From Chloroflexota bacterium (GTDB lineage: Bacteria; Chloroflexota; Dehalococcoidia; Bin125), in contig JAPUIR010000379.1 in NCBI GenBank assembly GCA_027296805.1, positions 1 to 8,121 of the forward strand: a DNA stretch of 8,121 bases, in the 5' to 3' direction. Position 1 is the first letter of the stretch. The number at the start of each line of letters is the position of its first letter. The translations under genes and the position numbers were made by a program. Positions 1-6,860 of the stretch are shown here, one piece after another. Under the pieces are notes generated by a model. That model ran no database searches. It was not told the DNA's origin and saw only the letters and a list, made by a program, of their open reading frames with translations.

Positions 1-180
1 GAGAGCTACGTCGCGGCTGTCTCCATCGACGACGCCGGCCTGGAGGTCCGTACCACCGATTTCAACGCGTTCACGGCCTCGATCGCGGGGCTGATCCAAC
101 GCAGCGGCGTCACGCTGCGAGAACTTCGACCCTCGGACCAGACGCTGGAGAGCGTCTTCTCCTACTTGGTGAAGAAATGA
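1..180 (+). CDS. ABC transporter ATP-binding protein, C-terminal end (partial)
   Basis: Frame 1 is open from the first base to TGA at 178-180, giving the last 59 residues of a protein whose start lies left of the window. The tail ends in ESVFSYLVKK. This resembles the ending of ATPases that pair with ABC-2 permeases, where a short C-terminal domain follows the nucleotide-binding domain and closes with a pattern like 'sLEdvFl.lt'. No Walker or signature motif is in the window, so the call rests on this ending and on the neighbour. The stop codon overlaps the start of the downstream permease in ATGA (177-180), which implies translational coupling and a shared complex. The likely role is to power export or membrane remodelling by that permease; the substrate is unknown. 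Confidence 0.8.
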   Translation, partial: ESYVAAVSIDDAGLEVRTTDFNAFTASIAGLIQRSGVTLRELRPSDQTLESVFSYLVKK

Positions 181-911
181 CGCGCGCGCTGATCGTTCTG
201 ACCCTGCGTCAGCTCGCTGGACGCCGACGCGCGCTCTTCCTGGTCATCCTGGCTTTCATCCCGGTCGCGGTTGCCCTCTTCTATCGTTTCGGCAGCGATC
301 ACGTCGATCCGGTGGAGTTCGCCCCCGACATGCTCGACGCGTTGGTGCTCGCCGTCGTCCTGCCGCTAACGGCACTCGTGTTCGGCACCGCCGCTCTCGG
401 CGCTGAGATCGAGGACGGCACCGCGGTCTATCTGCTCTCCAAGCCCATCGGGCGGCGTCGCATTCTGATGGTCAAGATCGGCGTGGCCACCGTCGCGACT
501 GTCGCGCTCGCGTTGCCCTCGACGTTGCTCACGGCGCTAATCACGTTGGGCGGCGACGATCCCTACGGAATCAGCGCGGGCTTCGTGCTCGCGGTCGTGG
601 TTGGCGCGACGGCGTACTGCGCCCTTTTCGTGGCCCTCAGCGTGCGCACCAGTCGGGCACTGCTGATCGGGCTCGTCTACGTCTTCGTCTGGGAGGGCAT
701 CGTTACGAACATCTTCGAAGGCACCCGCTGGGTCTCGATCCGCGAGTACATGCTGGGCCTGGCCGATCTCGTCAGTAGCGCGCCCGCCAGAGCTCTCGAG
801 GCAGACCTTGGGGGCGGCAGCGCTGCAGTGGCAGTGGTCATCCTTTTCACGCTCTCGGTGCTTCTGGGGGTGCGGCTGATCCAGCGCTTCGAGGTCGGCG
901 AGCGCCTCTAG
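177..911 (+). CDS. ABC-2 type transporter permease
   Basis: A 244-residue integral membrane protein with about six hydrophobic segments by eye, near residues 20-37, 54-74, 101-123, 135-155, 159-177 and 216-235. Between segments 2 and 3 is AEIEDGTAVYLLSKPIGRRR (76-95). This E-x-x-x-GT-x-x-yLLskP-x-x-R cytoplasmic motif is typical of ABC-2 permeases (NatB/YhaP-like families), and the length suits a single-domain permease. The ATG at 177 overlaps the upstream ATPase stop by 4 nt, with a weak GGTGA-type ribosome site just before it, so it probably depends on coupling. Together with the upstream ATPase it should form a membrane exporter of the two-subunit type. The substrate cannot be read from the sequence; drugs, sodium, lipids or peptides are all known for this family. 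Confidence 0.9.
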   Translation: MTRALIVLTLRQLAGRRRALFLVILAFIPVAVALFYRFGSDHVDPVEFAPDMLDALVLAVVLPLTALVFGTAALGAEIEDGTAVYLLSKPIGRRRILMVKIGVATVATVALALPSTLLTALITLGGDDPYGISAGFVLAVVVGATAYCALFVALSVRTSRALLIGLVYVFVWEGIVTNIFEGTRWVSIREYMLGLADLVSSAPARALEADLGGGSAAVAVVILFTLSVLLGVRLIQRFEVGERL

Positions 912-924
912 ATCCGGCTGGGGC

Positions 925-2880
925 GTGGCCCCAGGCCGCTTTGCAAGGCGACCTCCCGGGCGCTCCAGGGGACAGCGCGGTCGCTTAGAGCCGACGTATC
1001 CTGGGATCGATGCCAGCCGTCCCGTCGCCAATCCGAATAGACACGACACGGATCACGAACGGCGGCGCGCTCTGAGCGCGCGCCCTCCGATCCGCGAGCC
1101 AGCCGGCGCGCGCCTGGGCCTAACGCGGCGGGTGATTCTGCTGTTCGGCCCGTACCGCTGGCATGTGCTGGCGCTCGCGGTGATGGTGACTGGGTCCGCG
1201 GCACTGTCGTTGTTCCCGCTGCGCCTGCTGGGAACGATGGCCGACAAGGTCATCGACGGTGACCTGGGGTCCCTCGATCTCCTGTTCGGTATCTACGTAG
1301 CGATGGTTGTGAGCGGAGCGCTGCTCGGGGTTCTGCAGGGATACGTCAATCAGATCGTCGGGCAGGGCGTCATGCTGCGGCTGCGCTCGCGGCTGCACGA
1401 TCACTTGCAGCGGCTGCCGATGCGCTTCTATACGCGCACACGAACCGGCGAGATCTTGTCCCGCGTCACCTCCGACGTGAACGGCATTCAGCGCACGCTG
1501 ACCGACACATTCACTGACTTCATGACCAACGCCAGCATCTTGACGATCGCCTTCGTGCTGATGTTCACGCTCTCGTGGCAGCTCGCGCTGATCGCGCTGG
1601 TTGTGGTGCCACTGTGGTCGTACCCCACGATGCGGATGGGATTGCTGCAGCGTCGGCTGTTGCAGCGCTGGCACGTGGAGAGCGCCAACATGGCGGCGCA
1701 TCTGGAGGAGACGTTGTCCGTCTCTGGATCGATGTTGGTCAAGTCGTTCGGGCGGCAACCATACGAGCGCGATCGCTTTGAGGAGACCAACGCGAACCTG
1801 CGCAGCCTCTCGCTGCGACGAATGATGGCCGCGCGCTGGTTCAACATGGGATCGAGCCTCTTCTCGACGCTGATCCCCGGCATCGTCTACTGGTATGGCG
1901 GGCGTGCGGTGGTGGACGGCGACATCTCGATCGGCACGCTGGTGGCGTTCGCGCTGCTGACCCAGCGCGTCTTCGGTCCCTTCGCGAGCATCGCCCGGAT
2001 TAACGTGACGATGCTGTCGTCTCTGGCGCTGTTTGAGCGAATCTTCGAGTACCTGGACGAGGATGTGGAGATCGAAGAGCGCGCTGACGCCGTCGCTCTC
2101 AAACCCGCGCGCGGCTCGATCGCGTTCGAGGGGGTGGACTTCGCCTACGACGCCGGGGCACGTTGGGCGGTATCGGATCTCTCCTTCCGGGCCGAGCCGG
2201 GGCAGATGACGGCGCTGGTTGGCCCGTCGGGCGCGGGCAAGACCACGATCACCTACCTCCTCCAGCGGTTCTACGACCCGCAGGGGGGTGTGGTGCGGTT
2301 GGACGGACACGACCTGCGCGAGCTGACGCTAGATTCCGTCTCCACGGCCGTGGGGGCGGTGATGCAGGACGCCTATCTCTTCCATGACACGCTCGCCGAA
2401 AACATCCGTTACGGCCGGCTGGCCGCGAGCGACGCGGAGGTGGCCGAGGTGGCGGAGACAGCGGGGCTCTCCAGCTTCATTGCGCAACTGCCGGAGGGGA
2501 TCCAGACGGTCGTGGGGGAGCGAGGCTACCGCCTCTCGGGCGGCGAGAAGCAGCGCGTGGCGATCGCGCGCGCGATCCTGAAGGACGCACGGGTGCTCGT
2601 GCTGGACGAGGCGACGGCGTCACTCGATTCGAAGCTGGAGCGCGAAATTCGGGAAGCGACGCGGCGCCTGGCGCGAGGACGCACGACGCTGGTCATTGCG
2701 CACCGGCTCTCAACCGTGCTGGCCGCGGACCAAATCCTGGTGCTGGACGGCGGCCAGATCGTCGAACGAGGGCGACATGCAGAGCTGCTCGCGCGGCGCG
2801 GGCTCTACGCGTCGCTCTACGAGGAGCAATTCGCGGAAGAGGCTGGCGGGTTGATGGATCCTGCGGCGGGGGGGTCGTAG
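925..2880 (+). CDS. ABC exporter, fused membrane and ATPase domains (MsbA/BmrA-like half-transporter)
   Basis: From GTG 925 it reads 651 residues. The membrane domain spans about residues 70-370, with segments near 80-100, 117-140, 200-217, 219-236, 307-330 and 337-360. The ATPase domain has Walker A GPSGAGKTT (433-441), Q-loop Gln481, signature LSGGE (537-541), Walker B VLVLDE (557-562) with Glu562 as catalytic base, and switch His593. All ATPase residues are intact, so an active exporter working as a homodimer or heterodimer is expected; lipids or drugs are the usual substrates. Most relatives are about 580-620 residues long. The first 65 residues here are Arg/Pro-rich and look like translated spacer, and the next in-frame start is GTG 1132 (residue 70), right at the first membrane segment. 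The start is therefore uncertain. The gene lies 13 nt after the ABC-2 permease and may share its transcript. Confidence 0.93.
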   Translation: MAPGRFARRPPGRSRGQRGRLEPTYPGIDASRPVANPNRHDTDHERRRALSARPPIREPAGARLGLTRRVILLFGPYRWHVLALAVMVTGSAALSLFPLRLLGTMADKVIDGDLGSLDLLFGIYVAMVVSGALLGVLQGYVNQIVGQGVMLRLRSRLHDHLQRLPMRFYTRTRTGEILSRVTSDVNGIQRTLTDTFTDFMTNASILTIAFVLMFTLSWQLALIALVVVPLWSYPTMRMGLLQRRLLQRWHVESANMAAHLEETLSVSGSMLVKSFGRQPYERDRFEETNANLRSLSLRRMMAARWFNMGSSLFSTLIPGIVYWYGGRAVVDGDISIGTLVAFALLTQRVFGPFASIARINVTMLSSLALFERIFEYLDEDVEIEERADAVALKPARGSIAFEGVDFAYDAGARWAVSDLSFRAEPGQMTALVGPSGAGKTTITYLLQRFYDPQGGVVRLDGHDLRELTLDSVSTAVGAVMQDAYLFHDTLAENIRYGRLAASDAEVAEVAETAGLSSFIAQLPEGIQTVVGERGYRLSGGEKQRVAIARAILKDARVLVLDEATASLDSKLEREIREATRRLARGRTTLVIAHRLSTVLAADQILVLDGGQIVERGRHAELLARRGLYASLYEEQFAEEAGGLMDPAAGGS

Positions 2881-2912
2881 CCGATCCAGCCGTTGGGCCT
2901 CAATCCGTCAGC

Positions 2913-2933
2913 AGGCCTAGGCGCCAAAGGCCT
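2913..2933. terminator. Possible weak hairpin between convergent genes
   Basis: AGGCCT at 2913-2918 is repeated at 2928-2933. Because the hexamer is its own reverse complement, the two copies can pair as a 6-bp stem with a 9-nt loop. It sits at the 3' ends of the convergent ABC exporter and serine hydrolase genes and overlaps the stop codon of the latter. There is no T-run on either side, so an intrinsic terminator of the classical type is not supported and the signal may be chance. Confidence 0.2.
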
Positions 2934-3849
2934 CGTGGATCGGGGTGGCGATCGACTCGATCAGCTCGACGCCATCGTCGAGGCTGTGCAGACCCTGGGT
3001 GAGAACGACGATGACGTAGAGCGGGCCGCCGTCGACCACCCGTGCATAGCCAGTGCTGTGGATAAGCCAGCTGTCGTCCCACTCGACCCAGCCGTTCTTG
3101 ACGGCCATGGTCACCCCCGTGGGCGCCCCCGCCGACACGCCCCAGGCCTGCGCTGGCGCGACGCCTTCTAAGAGGGCAGCGGCGTCGGCGGCGACCATGG
3201 CGTCGAGGGTCTCGCCCGTGGCGATCGCGGCCAGAAGCTGGGCGAACGCATCCGCGGTTGTCTCCCCGCCGCCCCAGTGGTCGCGGGTGGGCACAGCGTC
3301 GGGGCCGACGGCCTGCGCCCAGACCTCGGAGACGGTGCTGAGTCCGCCCACTTGCGCCCAGAGGGCGGCGGCGAGGTCGTTGTCGCTCCAGGTGATCATG
3401 GTGGCGAGCTGGCTGCGATCGAGGGGCGTCGGCTCGGCGCCGAGGACCGCCAGCATCAGCGGCACCTTTCCGATCGAGGCCATGCGATACGACTCGTCGG
3501 ACCCGAAGGAGTAGAAGATCCCCGCACGCAGGTCGATCACGGTGACGGAGACGCGAGCTTGGGCTGTGTCGGCCGCCTGGACGGCGGCTGTGCTGAGGGC
3601 GGAGAGCGGCTGGACCGACGGCGCTATGGGGTCGTCGGCGACCGCGGTCCTCGCCACGGGCTGCGGCGGGGCGGTGACGTCCGAAGGGTCAGTCGGAACG
3701 GTCTCGACTGTTGGCGTCGCGTCGGCTGCCTGCTCGGAGACCAGCGCGGCCGTTTGGGGTGGCTCGGGGTCCGCCGGAGATGCGCCTGGCGCACCGGCCG
3801 TGCAGCCAACCAGCACGAGGGCGATCACTACAGTCAGCAGAATTCTCAT
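2917..3849 (-). CDS. Serine hydrolase lipoprotein, class A beta-lactamase/transpeptidase-like fold
   Basis: 310 residues. Residues 1-16 are a lipoprotein signal (MRILL, hydrophobic core, lipobox LVGC with Cys16), so the mature protein should be anchored outside the cytoplasmic membrane. Residues 17 to about 90 form an Ala/Pro/Thr-rich linker. The catalytic domain has S125-I-G-K128 (nucleophile and base), S155-D-N157 and K251-N-G253 in place of KTG. Those three motifs in this order and spacing define the serine beta-lactamase/penicillin-binding fold. The omega-loop E-x-x-L-N expected about 36 residues after SDN is absent; the stretch reads TRDHWGGG (188-195). Deacylation by a class A mechanism is therefore unlikely, and a peptidoglycan peptidase, esterase or penicillin-binding protein is more plausible than a resistance enzyme. 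It is convergent with the ABC exporter (36-nt gap). A GAGG lies only 3 nt before the ATG, an unusually short spacing. Confidence 0.88.
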   Translation of the reverse strand: MRILLTVVIALVLVGCTAGAPGASPADPEPPQTAALVSEQAADATPTVETVPTDPSDVTAPPQPVARTAVADDPIAPSVQPLSALSTAAVQAADTAQARVSVTVIDLRAGIFYSFGSDESYRMASIGKVPLMLAVLGAEPTPLDRSQLATMITWSDNDLAAALWAQVGGLSTVSEVWAQAVGPDAVPTRDHWGGGETTADAFAQLLAAIATGETLDAMVAADAAALLEGVAPAQAWGVSAGAPTGVTMAVKNGWVEWDDSWLIHSTGYARVVDGGPLYVIVVLTQGLHSLDDGVELIESIATPIHEAFGA

Positions 3850-3936
3850 CTGCCTCAGAATCGAGCGGTGCTTGGGGCGTCCGTAGAGGCGTGGCCGTGC
3901 ACTCGAGGTGGGGGAGATGATTCACGCGCGGTATCA

Positions 3937-3960
3937 GGTGACTCGACATAACCGATCACC
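3937..3960. promoter_or_regulatory. Bulged inverted repeat in divergent intergenic region (operator candidate)
   Basis: GGTGA-c-TCG (3937-3945) faces CGATCACC (3953-3960) across the 7-nt loop ACATAAC. This gives eight base pairs with one bulged C at 3942. The site lies between the divergent serine hydrolase (start 3849) and HAD hydrolase (start 4084) genes, where an operator or a structured 5' leader would be expected. No T-run follows in either direction, which argues against a terminator. The rest of the 234-bp intergenic region (3850-4083) shows no open frame that I would call a gene. Confidence 0.35.
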
Positions 3961-3993
3961 TTCTGCGCCGGTGAGGATAGCGCGACCACCTCC

Positions 3994-4023
3994 TTGGAGC
4001 GTCGGCCTGCCACCACATAGACT
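3994..4023 (+). promoter_or_regulatory. Weak promoter candidate for the HAD hydrolase gene
   Basis: TTGGAG (3994-3999) and TAGACT (4018-4023) are separated by 18 nt. They match the sigma-70 -35 and -10 consensus at 3 of 6 and 4 of 6 positions. A transcript starting near 4030 would have a leader of about 50 nt ending in the good ribosome site before 4084. The match is poor and could be chance; placement in the divergent intergenic region is the main argument. Confidence 0.22.
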
Positions 4024-4072
4024 CCGCCACGGACAGTCGAGCGGGCTTGATCCGTGCTGGGGAAGATCGGCG

Positions 4073-4076
4073 GGAG
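4073..4076 (+). promoter_or_regulatory. Ribosome binding site deciding the HAD gene start
   Basis: GGAG within CGGGAGAAAC stands 7 nt before ATG 4084. The alternative in-frame GTG at 4054 lies upstream of this site and would put it inside the gene. The ATG at 4084 is therefore preferred, and the first ten residues of the longer reading are dropped. Confidence 0.7.
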
Positions 4077-4083
4077 AAACTGC

Positions 4084-4809
4084 ATGCCGGAAACGATTGA
4101 CCTGAGCCAGATCCGAGCCTTGACCTGGGACATCGGAGGGACCGTCTTCGACTGGCACCACAGCATCAAGGAGGAGGTGGGAGCGCTCGCCGAGGAGCGC
4201 GGTGTGGAGCTGGACCCCGCGCTGTTCGCCAATACCTGGCGCCGCGGGATGTTCGAACAACTCCAAAAGGTGCGCAGCGGCGATTTGCCCTGGATGAACG
4301 CCGATCAACTTCATCACATGGTGCTGGACGATTTGGCGACCCAGCATCCGTCGCTCGCGCTCTCGGAGGCGGAGCTGGATGAGCTCAACGGGGTTTGGCA
4401 TCGTCTCAAGATTTGGCCCGACGCGGCGGAGGCGTTGCGACGGCTGCGCGAGCGCTACACCGTGGTCGTGCTCACGGTGATGAGCACGGCGATTGCCGTC
4501 GACAGTTCCAAGCACAACGGCGTCGAGTGGGACGCGATTCTTTCGTGCGAGTTTCTGGGCCACTACAAACCCGAGCCGGAGGCCTATCTCAGTGGCTTGA
4601 GGCTGCTCGGCGTCGAACCCGGGCAGGCGATGATGTGCGCGGCCCACCCGGGCGACCTGCGCGCGGCGATGGAGGCGGGGCTGCGGTCGGCCTATGTCCC
4701 CCGGCCTGGGGAACGGGGCGAAGGCAACGACCCGGACCTCTCGCCGCAGCCGGATTTCGACATCAACGGGGCTGATTTCACCGATCTCGCCGATCAACTC
4801 TTGGCCTAG
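4084..4809 (+). CDS. HAD-superfamily hydrolase, type II haloacid dehalogenase-like
   Basis: 241 residues from ATG 4084. Motif I is WDIGGTVFDW (15-24) with nucleophile Asp16 and Thr20, followed by a helical cap and W52-RR as the likely substrate-carboxylate arginine region. Motif III is HYKPEPEAY with Lys162 and Tyr168, at the same six-residue spacing as Lys151 and Tyr157 of the known L-2-haloacid dehalogenases. Motif IV is AAHPGDLRAA with Asp191. Family members displace halide from 2-haloalkanoic acids through an aspartyl ester, without metal. Differences are seen: the usual S-N-G of motif II reads L-T-V-M-S-T (130-135), and the S-x-N before the last Asp reads A-x-H (186-188). Substrate range, or even dehalogenase activity, is thus open; another small-molecule HAD activity is possible. 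pcaH follows on the same strand after 143 nt, so joint transcription is possible but not shown. Confidence 0.87.
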   Translation: MPETIDLSQIRALTWDIGGTVFDWHHSIKEEVGALAEERGVELDPALFANTWRRGMFEQLQKVRSGDLPWMNADQLHHMVLDDLATQHPSLALSEAELDELNGVWHRLKIWPDAAEALRRLRERYTVVVLTVMSTAIAVDSSKHNGVEWDAILSCEFLGHYKPEPEAYLSGLRLLGVEPGQAMMCAAHPGDLRAAMEAGLRSAYVPRPGERGEGNDPDLSPQPDFDINGADFTDLADQLLA

Positions 4810-4811
4810 CT

Positions 4812-4821
4812 TTCGGCCGAA
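4812..4821. repeat. 10-bp perfect palindrome TTCGGCCGAA
   Basis: TTCGGCCGAA starts 2 nt after the stop of the HAD gene. It is a perfect palindrome, but it would fold with almost no loop, and the nearest T-run (GTGTTTTTCC, about 4840-4849) is some 20 nt away. It might be a protein-binding site or a fragment of a terminator; neither is supported strongly. The remaining 143-nt gap before pcaH holds no other clear element. Confidence 0.25.
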
Positions 4822-4940
4822 GCCGTGTCGTGTTGGCTCAGTGTTTTTCCGCATCAGGTGCGATGTGCAGCGCGGCGCCGATGCGGCATGCTCTAGGTTG
4901 TCGGCCGCACAGGAGTTCGCCGCGCAACCCCGGATGAGTC

Positions 4941-4945
4941 GAGAG
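4941..4945 (+). promoter_or_regulatory. Ribosome binding site of pcaH
   Basis: GAGAG lies 7 nt before ATG 4953. An earlier ATG at 4934 is in another frame and cannot give the dioxygenase. The site supports the start at 4953, which also makes the metal-ligand numbering coincide with that of the Pseudomonas putida subunit. Confidence 0.5.
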
Positions 4946-4952
4946 AACCGCT

Positions 4953-5663
4953 ATGGCCATCGAGGAGCACCGCTATCTCCCGCGCGACTGGGCGGGCGAG
5001 CCGCGGCCCGACGACTCCGACTATCGCTCCACGGCGCTGCGTGCTCCCAGCCATGACCCCGTCGCGATTCCGCTTACGCTCTCCGAGATCACCGGCCCCG
5101 GCGCGCTCCCCACCGAACTCGACCCGATCGAGGCCGACCTCACGGCCAACGCTGGGACCGACGGTGAGCCCATCGGCGAGCGGATCATTGTTCGCGGACG
5201 GGTGCTGGACGAGGGCGGGAATGCCTTGCCGGACACCCTGGTCGAAATTTGGCAGGCCAACGCCGCGGGCCGCTACCGGCACCAGGTCGATCAACATCGC
5301 GCGCCGATCGACCCGCACTTCATCGGGGCCGGCCGTTGCCTCACGGACGCGGACGGCGTCTACCGCTTCCTCACGATTCGCCCCGGCGCCTACCCCTGGG
5401 CCAACGATGTGAACGCCTGGCGTCCGTCCCACCTGCACTTCTCGCTCTTCGGTCCGGCTCTTCCCTCACGCCTGGTCACGCAGATGTACTTCCCCGGCGA
5501 CCCGCTGCACGCGCAGGACGCCATCCTCAACGCGGTGCCCGCCGAGGCGCGCCCGCTCTTGATCGCCAGCTACGATCCCGATCTCTCCGAATCCGAATGG
5601 GCGCTCGGCTACCGATGGGACATCGTCCTGCGGGGGTCCAAGTCGACGCCGGAGACGGCTTGA
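4953..5663 (+). CDS. pcaH: Protocatechuate 3,4-dioxygenase beta subunit (iron-binding)
   Basis: 236 residues, the usual length. PcaH carries the non-haem Fe(III) of the intradiol enzyme that opens protocatechuate between the two hydroxylated carbons to 3-carboxy-cis,cis-muconate, the first step of the beta-ketoadipate pathway. All four iron ligands are visible: Tyr108 in GRYRH, Tyr147 in PGAYPW, and His160 and His162 in RPSHLHF. Arg157 and Trp149 of the active site are also kept. These numbers equal the Pseudomonas putida PcaH ligands (Tyr408, Tyr447, His460, His462 after removing the 400 offset), so the subunit should bind iron. The N-terminal YLPRDW...HDPVAIPLTLSEITGP stretch is typical of PcaH. 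Its partner pcaG is not downstream, as usual, but on the opposite strand 1.2 kb away beyond a P450. The gene is convergent with that P450, with a 24-nt gap and no clear terminator. Confidence 0.95.
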   Translation: MAIEEHRYLPRDWAGEPRPDDSDYRSTALRAPSHDPVAIPLTLSEITGPGALPTELDPIEADLTANAGTDGEPIGERIIVRGRVLDEGGNALPDTLVEIWQANAAGRYRHQVDQHRAPIDPHFIGAGRCLTDADGVYRFLTIRPGAYPWANDVNAWRPSHLHFSLFGPALPSRLVTQMYFPGDPLHAQDAILNAVPAEARPLLIASYDPDLSESEWALGYRWDIVLRGSKSTPETA

Positions 5664-5687
5664 AGCGCGAAGGCTCAGGCGCGAGGT

Positions 5688-6860
5688 TCAGCGGATGGTG
5701 AGGGGGAGACGGGCGAAGCCTCGAAAGTTGGGCGTCGTGACGCGCTGGGCGTCGACGAGGTCGACCTCCCAACGGCGGCTGACGGCGAGTAACTCTTCGA
5801 AGATGACCTGCGCCATGGTGCGCGCGAGCGGTGCGCCGACACAGAAGTGGACGCCTTGGCCGAATCCGACGTGATGGCGATCGTCCCGATCGAGTTCGAA
5901 GCGATTAGGGTCGCTGAAGCGCCGCTCGTCGCGGTTGGCGGCGCCAATGTGAAGCACGACCTGCGCTCCCGCGGGGATGGTCTTGCCGTGCAGTTCGACG
6001 TCGGACGTGGGCGAGCGGACGAATCCTTGCGCGGGTGCGTCCCAGCGGATTCCTTCTTCGATAAAGTCACTGATGCGGTCGGGGTGCTGGCGTACGACGT
6101 CGAGTAGCTCGGGATGCAGGGCGAGTGCGTAGGTGAGGTTGGTGAAGCAGTTGTTGGTGGACTCGAAGCCCGCCGTGAGGAAGGTCATGGTGGTGACGAC
6201 AACCTGCTCTTGGTCGAGCTTCTGGCCGTCTTGTTCGGCATCGATCATGGCCGACATGAGGTCGTCGGTGGGGTGATCGATGTGCTCCGCGGCGAGCGCG
6301 CCGAGGTAGCCGTGCAATTCGCGCATGGCTATCGCTTGTCTCGATTCCCGGCCGGGCTCGGGCTTGTCGCGCAGGAAGAAGTCGTCCAGCCAACGTCGCA
6401 GGCGAAGGAACTCCCCGTCGGGGAGTCCGAACATGGCGCCGAGGATGCCGGCGTTGAACGGAGCCGAGATCTCGGAGGCGAACTCGATCGTTCCGCGCTC
6501 GGCCGCTTTCGAGGCGAGTTCGCGCGCGAGTTTGCGGATCGTGGACTCGAGTCGGGCGACGGTGCGGGGGGTGAAGGCGCGATTGACGAGGCTACGCGCG
6601 AAAGTGTGGCGTGGCGGGTCGCTGGTGCCGAGGGTCTTGCCGATTCGGTCGGGGAGATCGTTGATGAGGTTGCCCCGGCCGAACGAGGACCAGGTGCGCC
6701 AGTCGTTGAAGGCGGCGTGGCAGTCCTCGTATCGGGTCAGGACCCAGAGGTCTTCGGCGCGAGAGTAGTGCGCCGGGTCCTCGTCGCGCAGACGCCGGTA
6801 GAACGGGTAGGGGTCGTCGAGGGCAATCACGTCCAAGCGATAATCAGGCAGGTCAGACAT
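5688..6860 (-). CDS. Cytochrome P450 (bacterial soluble class I type)
   Basis: 390 residues, no membrane anchor, the size of soluble bacterial P450s. In order: the C-helix region DPPRHTFAR (81-89), the I-helix TAGFEST (229-235), ExxR as E269-G-I-R272, and the haem loop FGQGVHFCVG (333-342) with thiolate ligand Cys340. The I-helix consensus AGx(D/E)T reads A-G-F-E-S, so the conserved threonine is Ser234, followed by Thr235. The enzyme would insert oxygen using electrons from a ferredoxin and reductase, neither of which lies in the window. ATG 6860 overlaps the pcaG stop by 8 nt (ATGTCTGA), with no clear ribosome site, so it is probably coupled to pcaG. A role next to protocatechuate cleavage, such as hydroxylation or O-demethylation of an aromatic acid as in the CYP199A group, is inference from context; the subfamily is not assigned. 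Confidence 0.94.
   Translation of the reverse strand: MSDLPDYRLDVIALDDPYPFYRRLRDEDPAHYSRAEDLWVLTRYEDCHAAFNDWRTWSSFGRGNLINDLPDRIGKTLGTSDPPRHTFARSLVNRAFTPRTVARLESTIRKLARELASKAAERGTIEFASEISAPFNAGILGAMFGLPDGEFLRLRRWLDDFFLRDKPEPGRESRQAIAMRELHGYLGALAAEHIDHPTDDLMSAMIDAEQDGQKLDQEQVVVTTMTFLTAGFESTNNCFTNLTYALALHPELLDVVRQHPDRISDFIEEGIRWDAPAQGFVRSPTSDVELHGKTIPAGAQVVLHIGAANRDERRFSDPNRFELDRDDRHHVGFGQGVHFCVGAPLARTMAQVIFEELLAVSRRWEVDLVDAQRVTTPNFRGFARLPLTIR

Noticed and set aside
1120..2310. Long open frame on the minus strand (about 396 codons)
   Set aside because: It is antisense to the ABC exporter, whose ATPase and membrane motifs are unambiguous. The predicted protein is rich in Arg, His and Gln with no domain, as expected of a shadow frame in G+C-rich DNA.
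2917..3849. Reading the serine hydrolase as an antibiotic-resistance class A beta-lactamase
   Set aside because: The E-x-x-L-N omega-loop motif is missing and KTG is KNG, so a resistance label is not supported despite the shared fold.
4811..4849. Intrinsic terminator after the HAD gene from TTCGGCCGAA and the later T-run
   Set aside because: The palindrome leaves no proper loop, and the T-run is about 20 nt downstream instead of directly after a stem.
3934..4854. 306-codon minus-strand frame opposite the HAD gene
   Set aside because: The plus strand encodes a recognisable HAD protein with a good ribosome site. The opposite frame has no motif and reads as compositional shadow.
4894..4899. 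TAGGTT as a -10 element for pcaH
   Set aside because: No acceptable -35 hexamer is found 16-18 nt upstream, so it is not reported as a promoter.
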